A stretch of 64,000 nucleotides of DNA from NCBI GenBank assembly GCA_945948915.1, contig CAMFCQ010000007.1, positions 1 through 64,000 on the forward strand, written 5' to 3'. Within the stretch, counting starts at the first letter, position 1, and every line of letters starts with the position of its first letter. Shown here in pieces: positions 1-9,044 of this stretch. Position numbers and translations under genes: made by a program. The notes below the pieces were generated by a model. It ran no database searches. It was not told the origin of the DNA and saw only the letters and a list, made by a program, of their open reading frames with translations. Source of the DNA: an uncultured Clostridia bacterium. GTDB lineage: Bacteria; Bacillota; Clostridia; Christensenellales; Aristaeellaceae.

Positions 1-3000
1 CAGCTTGATGAGCGCCTGGAAGCCGTTGCAGATGCCCAGCATCAGGCCGTCGCGCTGATCCAGCAGCGCGTGGATCGCATCCATGATGCGCGGATTGCGC
101 AGCGCCGTGGCGATGAACTTGCCGGAGCCGTCCGGCTCGTCGCCGGCGGAGAAGCCGCCCGGCAGCATGACGATCTGTGCGTTCTCGATGCCCCTCACAA
201 TCGCGTCGACAGACTCCTCGATGCCCTTGGCCGTCAAGTTGCGGAAGATGAAGGTATCCACGTCGGCGCCCGCACGGCGGAAGGCCTTCGCGCTGTCCAG
301 CTCGCAGTTGGTGCCCGGGAAGGACGGAATGAACACGCGCGGCCTGGCGATGTGCAGCGCCGGACGGTTGGTATTGCGCGCGACGAACGGCTTGTACGGC
401 GCGACGGAGTGCTTGGCCGGCGCGCTCGTCGGGAAGACGCTCTCCAGCGGCGCGCTCCAGGCCTTGTGCGCCTCCTCCAGGGAGAGCTCCGTGCCCAGCG
501 CGTTCACCATCGGATGCTCGGACGTGAAGCCGATGACCTCCATGCCCGCCGGCACCGGCGCGCCGTCTGCCAGCTCGCAGACGATGCTGCCGTAGGCAGG
601 CAGGAAGAGCTCGTCCTCGGTCACGCCGTCCAGGCTCACGCCAATGCGGCTGCCCAGCGCCATCATCGTGACGGCAGCGGCGATGCCGCCGCAGCCCACG
701 GTGTGCGCGGAGAGCACGTCGCCGCGCTCGATTGCCTGGCGCAGCAGGTCATAGCGCATGAGCGCCTTGTCGTATTCCGGCAGGAGATGGCTGTCCACCG
801 GCAGGCGCAGCAGCGCGATGCGGTGGTCGCCGCCCTTGAAATCGGTGGAGATGATGTTCTTCGCCTCCACGGCGTTCACCGCGAAGGAGACGAGCGTCGG
901 CGGAACGTGGATGTCCTCGAACGTGCCGCTCATGGAGTCCTTGCCGCCGATGGACGCGGTGCCGAAGCCCAGCTGCGCGGCCAGGCCGCCCAGCAGCGCA
1001 GCCGCCGGCTTGCCCCAGCGCTTCTCGTCCTTGCCCAGCTTCTCAAAGTACTCCTGGAAGGTCAGGCGCGCGCGGGTCACGTCGCCGCCCGCGGCGCAGA
1101 TCTTGGCCAGGGACTCGGTGACGGCGTACACGGCGCCGTGGAACGGGCTCCATTCGCTCAGGTACGGATCGTAGCCGTGGGCCATCAGCGTGGCGGTGGT
1201 GGTCTCGCCATCGGTCGGGATCAGCGCAGCCATCGCCTCATTCGGGCTGTCGCGGTGCACGCCGCCGTACGGCGCCAGGATCGTGCTCGCGCCGATGGTG
1301 CCGTCAAAGCGCTCGACCATGCCCTTCTGAGAGCAGATGTTCAGGTCGCCCAGCATGGAGAGCCACGCCTCGCGCACGGTCTTGCCCTTGGCGAAGTCCG
1401 GCTGCGCGGTCAGATACGGCTTCTCGCTGTCCGGCGCGGCAATGACCGCCTTGGCGTGCTGGGTCACGCCGTTGGTATCCAGGAACGCGCGGGACAGATC
1501 GACGATCGTCTTGCCGCGCCAGTGCATCACCAGGCGCTCCTCCTCGGTGACGACCGCAACCTGCGTCGCCTCGAGGTTCTCCTCATAGGCCATCTGCTTG
1601 AAGCGCTCGACCATGTCGGGCTCAATCACGCAGGCCATGCGCTCCTGGGACTCGGAGATCGCCAGCTCGGTGCCGTCCAGGCCCTCGTACTTCTTGGGCA
1701 CGGCGTCCAGCTCAATGACCAGGCCCGGGGCCAGCTCGCCCACGGCGACGCACACACCGCCCGCGCCGAAGTCGTTGCAGCGCTTGACCATCTGCGCGAA
1801 CTCCGCGCTGCGGAACAGGCGCTGGATGCAGCGCTCGGTCGGCGGGTTGCCCTTTTGGACCTCCGCGCCGCAGGTGGAGAGGGACTCGACGCTGTGCGCC
1901 TTGGAGGAACCGGTCGCGCCGCCGCAGCCGTCACGGCCGGTGCGGCCGCCCAGCAGCATGATCACGTCGCCCGGGGCCGGCTGGCCGCGGCGGACATGGT
2001 CGCGCGGGGTCGCCGCGATGACGGCGCCCAGCTCCATGCGCTTGGCGACGAAGCCCGGATGGTAGTATTCCTGCACCTTGCCCGCGGCCAGGCCGATCTG
2101 GTTGCCGTAGGAGGAGTAGCCCTGCGCGGCGGTCGTGGTGATGCGGCGCTGCGGGAGCTTGCCCTGACGGGTGCGGGAGTAGGGCACGCGCGGATCGCCG
2201 GAGCCGGTGATGCGCATCGCCTGATAGACGTAGCTGCGGCCGGAGAGCGGGTCGCGGATCGCGCCGCCCAGGCAGGTGGCCGCGCCGCCGAAGCCCTCGA
2301 TCTCGGTGGGATGGTTATGGGTCTCGTTCTTGAACATGATCAGCCAGGGTTCTTCCCTGCCGTCCACGTTCGCGGTGACGACGATGGAGCACGCATTGAT
2401 CTCGTCGGACGCGTCCAGGTCGTCGAGCTTGCCGATTTTGCGCAGCGCCTTCGCGCCGAGGGTGGCCATGTCCATCAGGGACACGTCCTTCCTGCGCTCA
2501 CCGTATACGTCCTTGCGGGTGTCGATGTACAGCTCATACGCGGCGCGGATCGGCTCGGCAAATTCGCCGCTCTCGAATTCGAAGCTGTCAATCGCCGTCA
2601 GGAAGGTGGTGTGGCGGCAGTGATCGGACCAGTAGGTGTCAATCGCGCGCAGCTCCGTGACGGACGGGTCGCGCTTCTCGGTATCGCGGAAGTAATCGCG
2701 GCAGAAGCACAGATCCTCAGCGCTCATGGCCATGCCCATGGTTTTGACCATGTCGGCCAGCGCCTTGTCGCTCATGGCGGTGAAGCCCTCGATGACGGCC
2801 ACGTCCGCCGGGACGTCGGCGTGCATCGCCAGGGTTTCGGGCTTATCCATGCCCGCGCGGCGCGCCTCGACCGGGTTGATGAGGTGCGCGGCAATCGCGT
2901 CCATCATCGGCCGGGTCACCTGCGGGCCCTCGACGGCGTACACCTTCGCGCAGACCACCTTCGGGCGATCCTCGTTGGGGCTGAGCAGCTGCAGGCACTG

Positions 3001-3300
3001 GCTGGCGCTGTCGGCGCGCTGGTCATACTGGCCCGGCAGGTACTCCACGGCCAGCAGCTGCGCGTCCATCTGCGGCAGCTCTTCATCATACAAAAGGTCA
3101 ACGTTCGGTTCGGAGAAGATGATACCCTTCGCGCTCTCAAGCGCCGCCTGGGAAACGCCCTCCACGTCGTAGCGCTGGAAGATGCGCACGCGCTCGATCG
3201 CCTGCGTGCCCAGCACCTCGCGCAGCTCGCTGCAAAGCTGCTGCGCGGCCACGTCATAGCCCGGGCGCTTCTCTGCATAGATTCTTCTGACCTGACTCAC
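1..3300 (-). CDS. purL: Phosphoribosylformylglycinamidine synthase (single-chain PurL), 3' end truncated by window edge
   Basis: Minus-strand reading from GTG at 3300 (SD GGAGGA) gives MSQVRRIYAEKRPGYDVAAQQL...TYWSDHCRHTTF...FKNETHNHPTEIEGFGGAATCLGGAIRDPLSGR...LLGGRTGRDGCGGATGSS...PGGFSAGDEPDGSGKFIA; open to the window edge, so absent from the ORF track. Confidence 0.96.
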   Translation of the reverse strand, partial: MSQVRRIYAEKRPGYDVAAQQLCSELREVLGTQAIERVRIFQRYDVEGVSQAALESAKGIIFSEPNVDLLYDEELPQMDAQLLAVEYLPGQYDQRADSASQCLQLLSPNEDRPKVVCAKVYAVEGPQVTRPMMDAIAAHLINPVEARRAGMDKPETLAMHADVPADVAVIEGFTAMSDKALADMVKTMGMAMSAEDLCFCRDYFRDTEKRDPSVTELRAIDTYWSDHCRHTTFLTAIDSFEFESGEFAEPIRAAYELYIDTRKDVYGERRKDVSLMDMATLGAKALRKIGKLDDLDASDEINACSIVVTANVDGREEPWLIMFKNETHNHPTEIEGFGGAATCLGGAIRDPLSGRSYVYQAMRITGSGDPRVPYSRTRQGKLPQRRITTTAAQGYSSYGNQIGLAAGKVQEYYHPGFVAKRMELGAVIAATPRDHVRRGQPAPGDVIMLLGGRTGRDGCGGATGSSKAHSVESLSTCGAEVQKGNPPTERCIQRLFRSAEFAQMVKRCNDFGAGGVCVAVGELAPGLVIELDAVPKKYEGLDGTELAISESQERMACVIEPDMVERFKQMAYEENLEATQVAVVTEEERLVMHWRGKTIVDLSRAFLDTNGVTQHAKAVIAAPDSEKPYLTAQPDFAKGKTVREAWLSMLGDLNICSQKGMVERFDGTIGASTILAPYGGVHRDSPNEAMAALIPTDGETTTATLMAHGYDPYLSEWSPFHGAVYAVTESLAKICAAGGDVTRARLTFQEYFEKLGKDEKRWGKPAAALLGGLAAQLGFGTASIGGKDSMSGTFEDIHVPPTLVSFAVNAVEAKNIISTDFKGGDHRIALLRLPVDSHLLPEYDKALMRYDLLRQAIERGDVLSAHTVGCGGIAAAVTMMALGSRIGVSLDGVTEDELFLPAYGSIVCELADGAPVPAGMEVIGFTSEHPMVNALGTELSLEEAHKAWSAPLESVFPTSAPAKHSVAPYKPFVARNTNRPALHIARPRVFIPSFPGTNCELDSAKAFRRAGADVDTFIFRNLTAKGIEESVDAIVRGIENAQIVMLPGGFSAGDEPDGSGKFIATALRNPRIMDAIHALLDQRDGLMLGICNGFQALIKL

Positions 3301-3553
3301 GATAATCCTCCTCCGTGATCAAAGCGGAATTGTTCATCAATCGCGCCCGTATGAAAGTGAGCGCTATTTTTATTATAGCATTGAAGCGCGGGATTCGCAA
3401 TCGTTTTCCGATTCTTTCGCTTTTTCTCGGCAAAATCATTCGGAAATTCGGCATCGTATTGGGTGGAATCAAAGAGAAAGCCGCCCCCGGCAGCTTTTGC
3501 CAATGGGACGGCCTTATGCGATTCTCAAATCAATTCGAGCTTTCGAAAGCCCA

Positions 3554-3708
3554 CCGTCAGGTAACGCTTCGCTCCCTGACTGCTTTTCTTTGTTCGCTTC
3601 GCGATTGGGTACGTTGGGGCCGCAGGCCCCAAACCCCGCTTGGGGATTTCATCCCCAAACCCCTCTTTCGCTTCGCGCTGACAGACCGCAAGTTTCAGCG
3701 TATCAGCC
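3554..3708 (-). repeat. Modular palindromic element, copy R1
   Basis: Minus strand TGATACGCTGAAAC...CAGCGCGAAGCGAAAGAGGGGTTTGGGGATGAAATCCCCAAGCGGGGTTTGGGGCCTGCGGCCCCAACG...CAGTCAGGGAGCGAAGCGTTACCTGACGG. Confidence 0.8.
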
Positions 3709-5307
3709 CTTCACGCCGCCGGAGGTCAGGCCGGCCGCGAGGTGCTTCTCGATGCACATGAACAGGATGATGACCGGCACCGTCGCCAGCAGCGCGGAGG
3801 CAAACAGGTACTGCCACTCGATCATGTTGAACGAGCTGAACTGCGTGATGCCCACGGTGATCGGCTTGTTCGCCGGGGTGGAAATCAGCACGGTGGAGAT
3901 CGTGTACTCGTTCCACGCATTGATGAACACGAAGATGAGTGTCGTCACAATGCCCGGCGCGGCCATCGGCAGCAGGATGCGCACGAGTGCCTGCACGGTG
4001 TTGCAGCCGTCGATGCAGGCCGCCTGCTCCATCTCCGAGGAGATCGACAGGAAGGTGCCGCGCAGCAGCCAGATGGCAAACGCCTGATTGAACGCCGCGT
4101 TGATGAGCATCAGGCCGATGATCGTGTCGTTCAGGTGCAGCGCGTTCATCAGCTGCGAGATGCCGACCAGCAGCACGACCGGCGAGAACATCTGGCTCAT
4201 GATGACAAAGCCGAGGAACACGTTCTTGCCCTTGAACTTCATGCGCGCCATGGCGTATGCCGCAGGAATGCCGCAGAGCATCGCGATCGTCGTCGCGCCG
4301 ACGGACAGCACGATGGAGTTCATCAGGTAGCGCAGCACGCCGCGCTCGACGATGTCCTTCATGTTGCTCCAGATCCACTTCGTGGGCAGCATGTGCAGGA
4401 AGTACATGTCCGTCGTCTCCGCATTGCCGCGGAAGGCCGTGATGAACATGACGTAGAACGGATACAGGATCAGCAGGCTCATCGCGATGATGAACACATA
4501 CAGCCCGCCGCGCGCCAGCGTAGGGCCAAGCTCGCCCTTGGCCAGCACAATCAGGCTGCACAGCAGCACAAAGAGCACCGGAATCAGCGCCCACAGCGCC
4601 CACGTCGTATGATAGGTCACGCCCTTGAGCAGCTCCGGCAGCTGATCGGCCTCGACGCCTCCGTACAGGAATTCACCGATTTTCTGCATCAGCGCGGGCG
4701 CCGCCTCGCCGCCCATGTTGCTCAGGAACAGCGTCACCTCGCGGGAGAAGCTGTGCGTGTTCACCATCGCAAACACCGGCACCAGCAGCACGGCGATGAA
4801 CGCCAGCGCGCAGGCGATCACGCGCATCCTGGCAGACGCGCCCTTGAGCGCGTAGTGCGGCGTAGCCATGCCGCCGCGCAGGCCGAGGAGCATCAGCACG
4901 AGCGAGCCCGCCGCGCACAGCAGCACGACCGTCAGGATCTTCGAGGACGGCAGGCCCGCGCCGAGGAAATCCCATGCGCGGTAGGTCTTCGCGCTGCCAA
5001 TGCTGAAGGTAATCATGGACGTCGTCTCGCCCTTGGAATTGACGCGCTCCGTGACCTGCTCGGAGACGGACACCTCGTAGCCCTGCTGCCGGTAGCTCTC
5101 GGCAACGGCCTCGACCTCCTCCATCGCCTTGGCGTAGCGCTCGTCGCCCACGAACGTGTTGCCCGAGCGCTTGGTATAGAGCGTCGCGTCGAATTCATAC
5201 GCCGGCAGGCTCAGCAGCACGAGGGCCAGCGCCAGCATGATCACCGCAAGCACCAGCGCCCTGCGGTTCTTCTTCAAAACATCGCCGGAGGATACCGTTT
5301 TCATCAT
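3703..5307 (-). CDS. Carbohydrate ABC transporter permease (MalG-type) with large N-terminal extracytoplasmic segment
   Basis: C-terminal half has the BPD permease motif (EMEQAACIDGCNTVQALVRILLPMAAPG); start ATG overlaps upstream stop (ATGA). Confidence 0.9.
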   Translation of the reverse strand: MMKTVSSGDVLKKNRRALVLAVIMLALALVLLSLPAYEFDATLYTKRSGNTFVGDERYAKAMEEVEAVAESYRQQGYEVSVSEQVTERVNSKGETTSMITFSIGSAKTYRAWDFLGAGLPSSKILTVVLLCAAGSLVLMLLGLRGGMATPHYALKGASARMRVIACALAFIAVLLVPVFAMVNTHSFSREVTLFLSNMGGEAAPALMQKIGEFLYGGVEADQLPELLKGVTYHTTWALWALIPVLFVLLCSLIVLAKGELGPTLARGGLYVFIIAMSLLILYPFYVMFITAFRGNAETTDMYFLHMLPTKWIWSNMKDIVERGVLRYLMNSIVLSVGATTIAMLCGIPAAYAMARMKFKGKNVFLGFVIMSQMFSPVVLLVGISQLMNALHLNDTIIGLMLINAAFNQAFAIWLLRGTFLSISSEMEQAACIDGCNTVQALVRILLPMAAPGIVTTLIFVFINAWNEYTISTVLISTPANKPITVGITQFSSFNMIEWQYLFASALLATVPVIILFMCIEKHLAAGLTSGGVKG

Positions 5308-6194
5308 GCATCCTCCTTTTTCATCGTCATCATCATATACAGGCCGGAGACCAGGCATAGAATCGTAAAGCCGATGACGGACAGCGCCGTCGCGGGGCCC
5401 TTCTTCTGGTCATAGAACGCCAGCATGTACAGGTAGGTAATCAGCGTATCGGTCTTGTTGGCCGGCGCGCCCTTGGTGATCGTGTAGATGATCGGGAAGG
5501 AGTTGAACACGTAGATGATGTTGAGCACCGTGGAGACCGTCAGCGACGGCATGACCAGCGGGATCGTCACATGGGTCAGCTTCTGCCAGAAGCTGGCGCC
5601 GTCAACGGTCGCGGCCTCATAGTACGCAGCGTCGATGGACTGCAAGCCGGACAGCACGCAGAACGTGACAAACGGGATCGTGACGAAGATGCCCACGCCG
5701 CACTCCCACATGAACTCGATCTGGTAGGTCGCGCGCCAGTTGATGGCCTGCTTGATGATGCCCATGTTGAGCAGGACGTTGTTGAGGTTGCCGTACTCGT
5801 ACTTGATGATGTAATTCCAGATGGACGCCTGGATGACCAGCGAGGTCGCCCACGGGAAGACCACGATGGAGCGCGCCACCTTGCGGCCGATGAACTCCTG
5901 GTTGAGCACCATCGCCATGATGAAGCCGATGAGCGTTGACAGACCCACGACCGAGATGACCCAGATGAAGGTATTGATCATCACCGGGCCGAACGCGGGC
6001 GCCTTGACCGCATCGACAAAGTTTTGAAAGCCCACAAATCCGCCGACAATGCCCGCCTTGGAAATCTCGCTGAAGGCGAGCTTGAAGACGATCATGATCG
6101 GGAAGATGACGAACGTCGTCATCAGGATGATGCTGGGCAGCAGCCAGACATAGGGTTCCCACTTGCGCCGGACCAGAATCGAATCCACTTTCAT
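5304..6194 (-). CDS. Carbohydrate ABC transporter permease (MalF-type)
   Basis: Six-TM permease with EAATVDGASFWQKLTHVTIPLVMP signature; operon context. Confidence 0.92.
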   Translation of the reverse strand: MKVDSILVRRKWEPYVWLLPSIILMTTFVIFPIMIVFKLAFSEISKAGIVGGFVGFQNFVDAVKAPAFGPVMINTFIWVISVVGLSTLIGFIMAMVLNQEFIGRKVARSIVVFPWATSLVIQASIWNYIIKYEYGNLNNVLLNMGIIKQAINWRATYQIEFMWECGVGIFVTIPFVTFCVLSGLQSIDAAYYEAATVDGASFWQKLTHVTIPLVMPSLTVSTVLNIIYVFNSFPIIYTITKGAPANKTDTLITYLYMLAFYDQKKGPATALSVIGFTILCLVSGLYMMMTMKKEDA

Positions 6195-6210
6195 CCCCCC
6201 TGATTCTTGG

Positions 6211-6370
6211 TACTAATTCGCAGTTAAAATGCCTAATAGAGTGCATCAGATTTTTCGCTCTGACGAAGCCGAGTGAAGTGAGGCGTACTGGAGGTACGTT
6301 GAACGGAACAAGGCAAAGTCAGAGCGGAAAAGATGGTGCGCGGATTAGGCCATTTTAACAAGAATTAGTA
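6211..6370. repeat. 160-bp imperfect palindrome between SBP and permease genes
   Basis: Arms TACTAATTC..GTTAAAATG.CCTAAT...CGCTCTGAC / GTCAGAGCG...ATTAGGCCATTTTAAC..GAATTAGTA; central CGTACTGGAGGTACG. Confidence 0.85.
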
Positions 6371-6423
6371 TGAGTGAAGGAAAAAGGGGACGGCTTCTGA
6401 CCGCCCCCTTCGATAAGACCGTA

Positions 6424-7680
6424 TTACTTGGTGATCTGCGCCTGCAGCTCGTCAAGCAGCGTCTTGACATCGCCGCCGGTGAGCGCGCTCTGCTCGACGT
6501 TGGTCACGCCCTGCTTCACGTCGATCCACTCGGCCTTGGCGGTCGGATAGAACTGAGCGCCGCCCAGAACGTCCAGCCAGGCCTCGAAGGACGGATTCGC
6601 CTCAACCAGCGCGCCGACAGCGGAGTTGACGGCCGGGAGGAAGTCTTCCATGGACACCCAGCCCACGTAGTTCTCCGGATCGTAGAAGAAGGACAGGAAC
6701 TTGCCGATGGCCTCGTTGCGCGCGGCCTGATCGGCGGTGTCATCCTTGAACGCCATGATGCGGTCCATGACGCCGACGGAAGCGGAGGTCTTGCCCTCGT
6801 TCGCCGGGATGTTCGCCACGCCGTAGTTCACGTCGGTGTAGCCCTTCTGCGCGCAGTAGGACGGCAGGGAGTTCGGGGCGATGACCATGGCCAGCTTGCC
6901 GGCGCCGAACATATCCTGCAGGTCATAGCGGGTCTGCGTCGCCGGGTTCGGGTTGGTGAAGCCCTTGTTCACCAGGCCGATGGCGTACTCGATGGCCTCG
7001 ACGTTCGCGTCGGAATTGACCGCCCAGTTGCCCTCAGCGTCGGTAAAGCCGCCGCCGTTGCCCCAGACGTAGTAGGCAAAGGCCGCCTGGCCTTCGTCGG
7101 TGGTCATGTCGATGCCCCACGGATAGACCTCGCCGCCGTAGAAGTCGACGATGGCCTGGCAGGCGTCTTCCAGCTCAGCCCAGGTCGTCGGCACCTCGAT
7201 GCCAACCTCTTCGAACATATCGACATTGTAGTACAGCGCGCGGGCGGAAGCCAGATCCGGCACGGCCCACACGGTGTCATCGATCACAGACTGCTCGATG
7301 AAGGACGGGAAGAAATCGCCAAACAGCTCCTCCGGGCAGTAATCCTTGACCGGGAGCAGCAGGCCTTCGTTGGCGTAGTCCGCGAAGGTGTCGATGTTCA
7401 GGATGTCCGGCGCATTGTTGTTGGAGATGCGGGTGGACACCACGGTGTAGATGTCGTTCCAGGAGACGACCTCCAGATTCAACTTGACGCCCGGGTTGGC
7501 CTCTTCAAACTTCTTGACGAAGTTGGAGCCGTCCATACCGTCGCCGAGGAACCAGTTATTGGTATTCGGGCCATACTGCGCGATGATGACGTCCAGCGTC
7601 ACATCATCAGCGAACGCCGTCGCGGTCAGAGACAGGGCCATGACCAGCGCCAGAAGCAGAACAACCAGTTTCTTCATCAT
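6424..7680 (-). CDS. Extracellular sugar-binding protein (MalE/UgpB type)
   Basis: Signal peptide MMKKLVVLLLALVMALSLTATAFA; SBP fold motifs; upstream of two permeases. Confidence 0.9.
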   Translation of the reverse strand: MMKKLVVLLLALVMALSLTATAFADDVTLDVIIAQYGPNTNNWFLGDGMDGSNFVKKFEEANPGVKLNLEVVSWNDIYTVVSTRISNNNAPDILNIDTFADYANEGLLLPVKDYCPEELFGDFFPSFIEQSVIDDTVWAVPDLASARALYYNVDMFEEVGIEVPTTWAELEDACQAIVDFYGGEVYPWGIDMTTDEGQAAFAYYVWGNGGGFTDAEGNWAVNSDANVEAIEYAIGLVNKGFTNPNPATQTRYDLQDMFGAGKLAMVIAPNSLPSYCAQKGYTDVNYGVANIPANEGKTSASVGVMDRIMAFKDDTADQAARNEAIGKFLSFFYDPENYVGWVSMEDFLPAVNSAVGALVEANPSFEAWLDVLGGAQFYPTAKAEWIDVKQGVTNVEQSALTGGDVKTLLDELQAQITK

Positions 7681-7737
7681 TCAATCCTCCTCGTTTCACG
7701 GAAGAATCCTGCCATACAGAATCTCCCTTTTAAGATA

Positions 7738-7766
7738 AGTATAATGGACACGCAGCGTTTTGTAAA
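7738..7766 (-). promoter_or_regulatory. Sigma-A promoter of sugar ABC operon
   Basis: TTTACA-17 bp-TATACT read on minus strand upstream of the SBP. Confidence 0.6.
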
Positions 7767-8018
7767 CACCTTTCGGTGAATTTGTTTAATTTTTGAGCAC
7801 GCGATTATCCAACATCGACAAGGAAGCCTCCGCGCTATGTGAAAATCCTGTCAGACGGGATTCAATTTTGAAATCAAAGCCGCGGGTGCACAGCGTTTTG
7901 CAAACAGATTCCGGATCAATGGTTTCGCAGATGAACACGATGATCCAACATTGACAACGAAACGTTCTTTCGCTATCATATACGGAGATTTCTTTTACAC
8001 CGAAAGGAGGGAGCACAC

Positions 8019-8720
8019 CTGTCCTCGTTTGCCCTGCGCCTTCTGGCGCTTGCGGCCATGTTGGCCGATCACGCCGGCCTGGCGCTGTTTCCCTCCGTGA
8101 GGCTGTTTCGCTGCGTGGGCCGCGTCTCCTTTCCGATTTACTGCTTCCTGCTTGCGCAGGGCTTTGCGCACACGCGCGATGTACGCGCCTACGGCCGCCG
8201 CCTCCTGCTGCTGGCCATCTTCTCCGAGATCCCGTTCGACCTGCTGATCTTCGGCCGCATCGCCTGCGGGGCGGAGCAGAATGTGCTCTTTTCCCTGCTG
8301 CTGGGGCTGATGGCGCTTCTTGCCGCCCAGGCGCTGCGCGGCAAGCCCATGCAGGCCGTCATTGTGAACCTCACGCTGTGCATGGCGGCAATGGCCGCGC
8401 GCGTGAGCTACGGCTGGCTGTCCATCGCGCTGTGCCTGAGCGCGTATTATGCCGGCGAGCGCCGCTTGCGCCTTTCGCTGTCCATGGCCGGCGTTCTGCT
8501 GCTCTACACGCTCAGTCTCGCGCTCTCCGGCGTGACGATAAGCTGGGTGCTGACATCGCTGTGCTCCCTGTTTGCGCTGCTGCCGATTGTGCTGTACAAC
8601 GGCAGGCGCGGCGCGCGCAATCCGGTCTTCACCTTCCTGTTTTACGCCGCCTATCCGCTGCATCTGCTCGCGCTCGTAGCCATCCGCGCGATGCGGCTCG
8701 TGCCGCCGTATTTCTTCTGA
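8019..8720 (+). CDS. TraX family membrane protein, probable CTG start
   Basis: SD AAAGGAGGG 8 nt before CTG; reads (M)SSFALRLLALAAMLADHAGLALFPSVRLFRCVGRVSFPIYCFLLAQGFAHTRD...; track ATG at 8058 would cut the conserved N-terminus. Confidence 0.75.
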   Translation: MSSFALRLLALAAMLADHAGLALFPSVRLFRCVGRVSFPIYCFLLAQGFAHTRDVRAYGRRLLLLAIFSEIPFDLLIFGRIACGAEQNVLFSLLLGLMALLAAQALRGKPMQAVIVNLTLCMAAMAARVSYGWLSIALCLSAYYAGERRLRLSLSMAGVLLLYTLSLALSGVTISWVLTSLCSLFALLPIVLYNGRRGARNPVFTFLFYAAYPLHLLALVAIRAMRLVPPYFF

Positions 8721-8914
8721 TACTCTTTTCTGATAGAAACGAGCAATAAACGCGAAGCGAAGAAGGGAGTCTGAGGGATGAAATCCCTCAGGCAGGTTTG
8801 GGCGGCAGCCCAACGTATCCCCACGTGGCGAAGCCATTCGGTCAAAGCAGTCAGGGAGCGAAGCGTTACCTGACGGGGCTTAGCAATTGGCTGTTTCTAT
8901 TTGAAAACAGTATG
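8718..8914 (+). repeat. Stop-codon-linked modular palindromic element, copy R2
   Basis: TGATACTCTTTTCTGATAGAAACGAGC...CGCGAAGCGAAGAAGGGAGTCTGAGGGATGAAATCCCTCAGG...TTGGGCGGCAGCCCAA...CAGTCAGGGAGCGAAGCGTTACCTGACGG...TTTCTATTTGAAAACAGTATGA. Confidence 0.85.
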
Positions 8915-8975
8915 AACTGCCCCTTCCCGAATACAAACAGCATGATGACAGCCCTTCTCCGCCAAAGCGCAGAAG

Positions 8976-9044
8976 GATGATAAAACTGCTGCCGTCCCCG
9001 GCGCTCCCGAAAGGGAGAAGCCGGCAGACGGCAGTTGTTTTATC
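8976..9044. terminator. Bidirectional terminator between TraX gene and acyltransferase
   Basis: GATAAAACTGCTGCCGTC...GACGGCAGTTGTTTTATC inverted repeat. Confidence 0.7.

Noticed and set aside
70-3318. 1082-aa plus-strand ORF
   Set aside because: Antisense shadow of purL; composition (Arg/Ala/His/Gln-rich) and lack of motifs show it is a codon-bias artefact.
8651-8845. Short ORFs containing WAAAQACLRDFIPQTPFFAS (also at 33731-34792 and 43833-44066)
   Set aside because: Translations of the dispersed palindromic element, not proteins.
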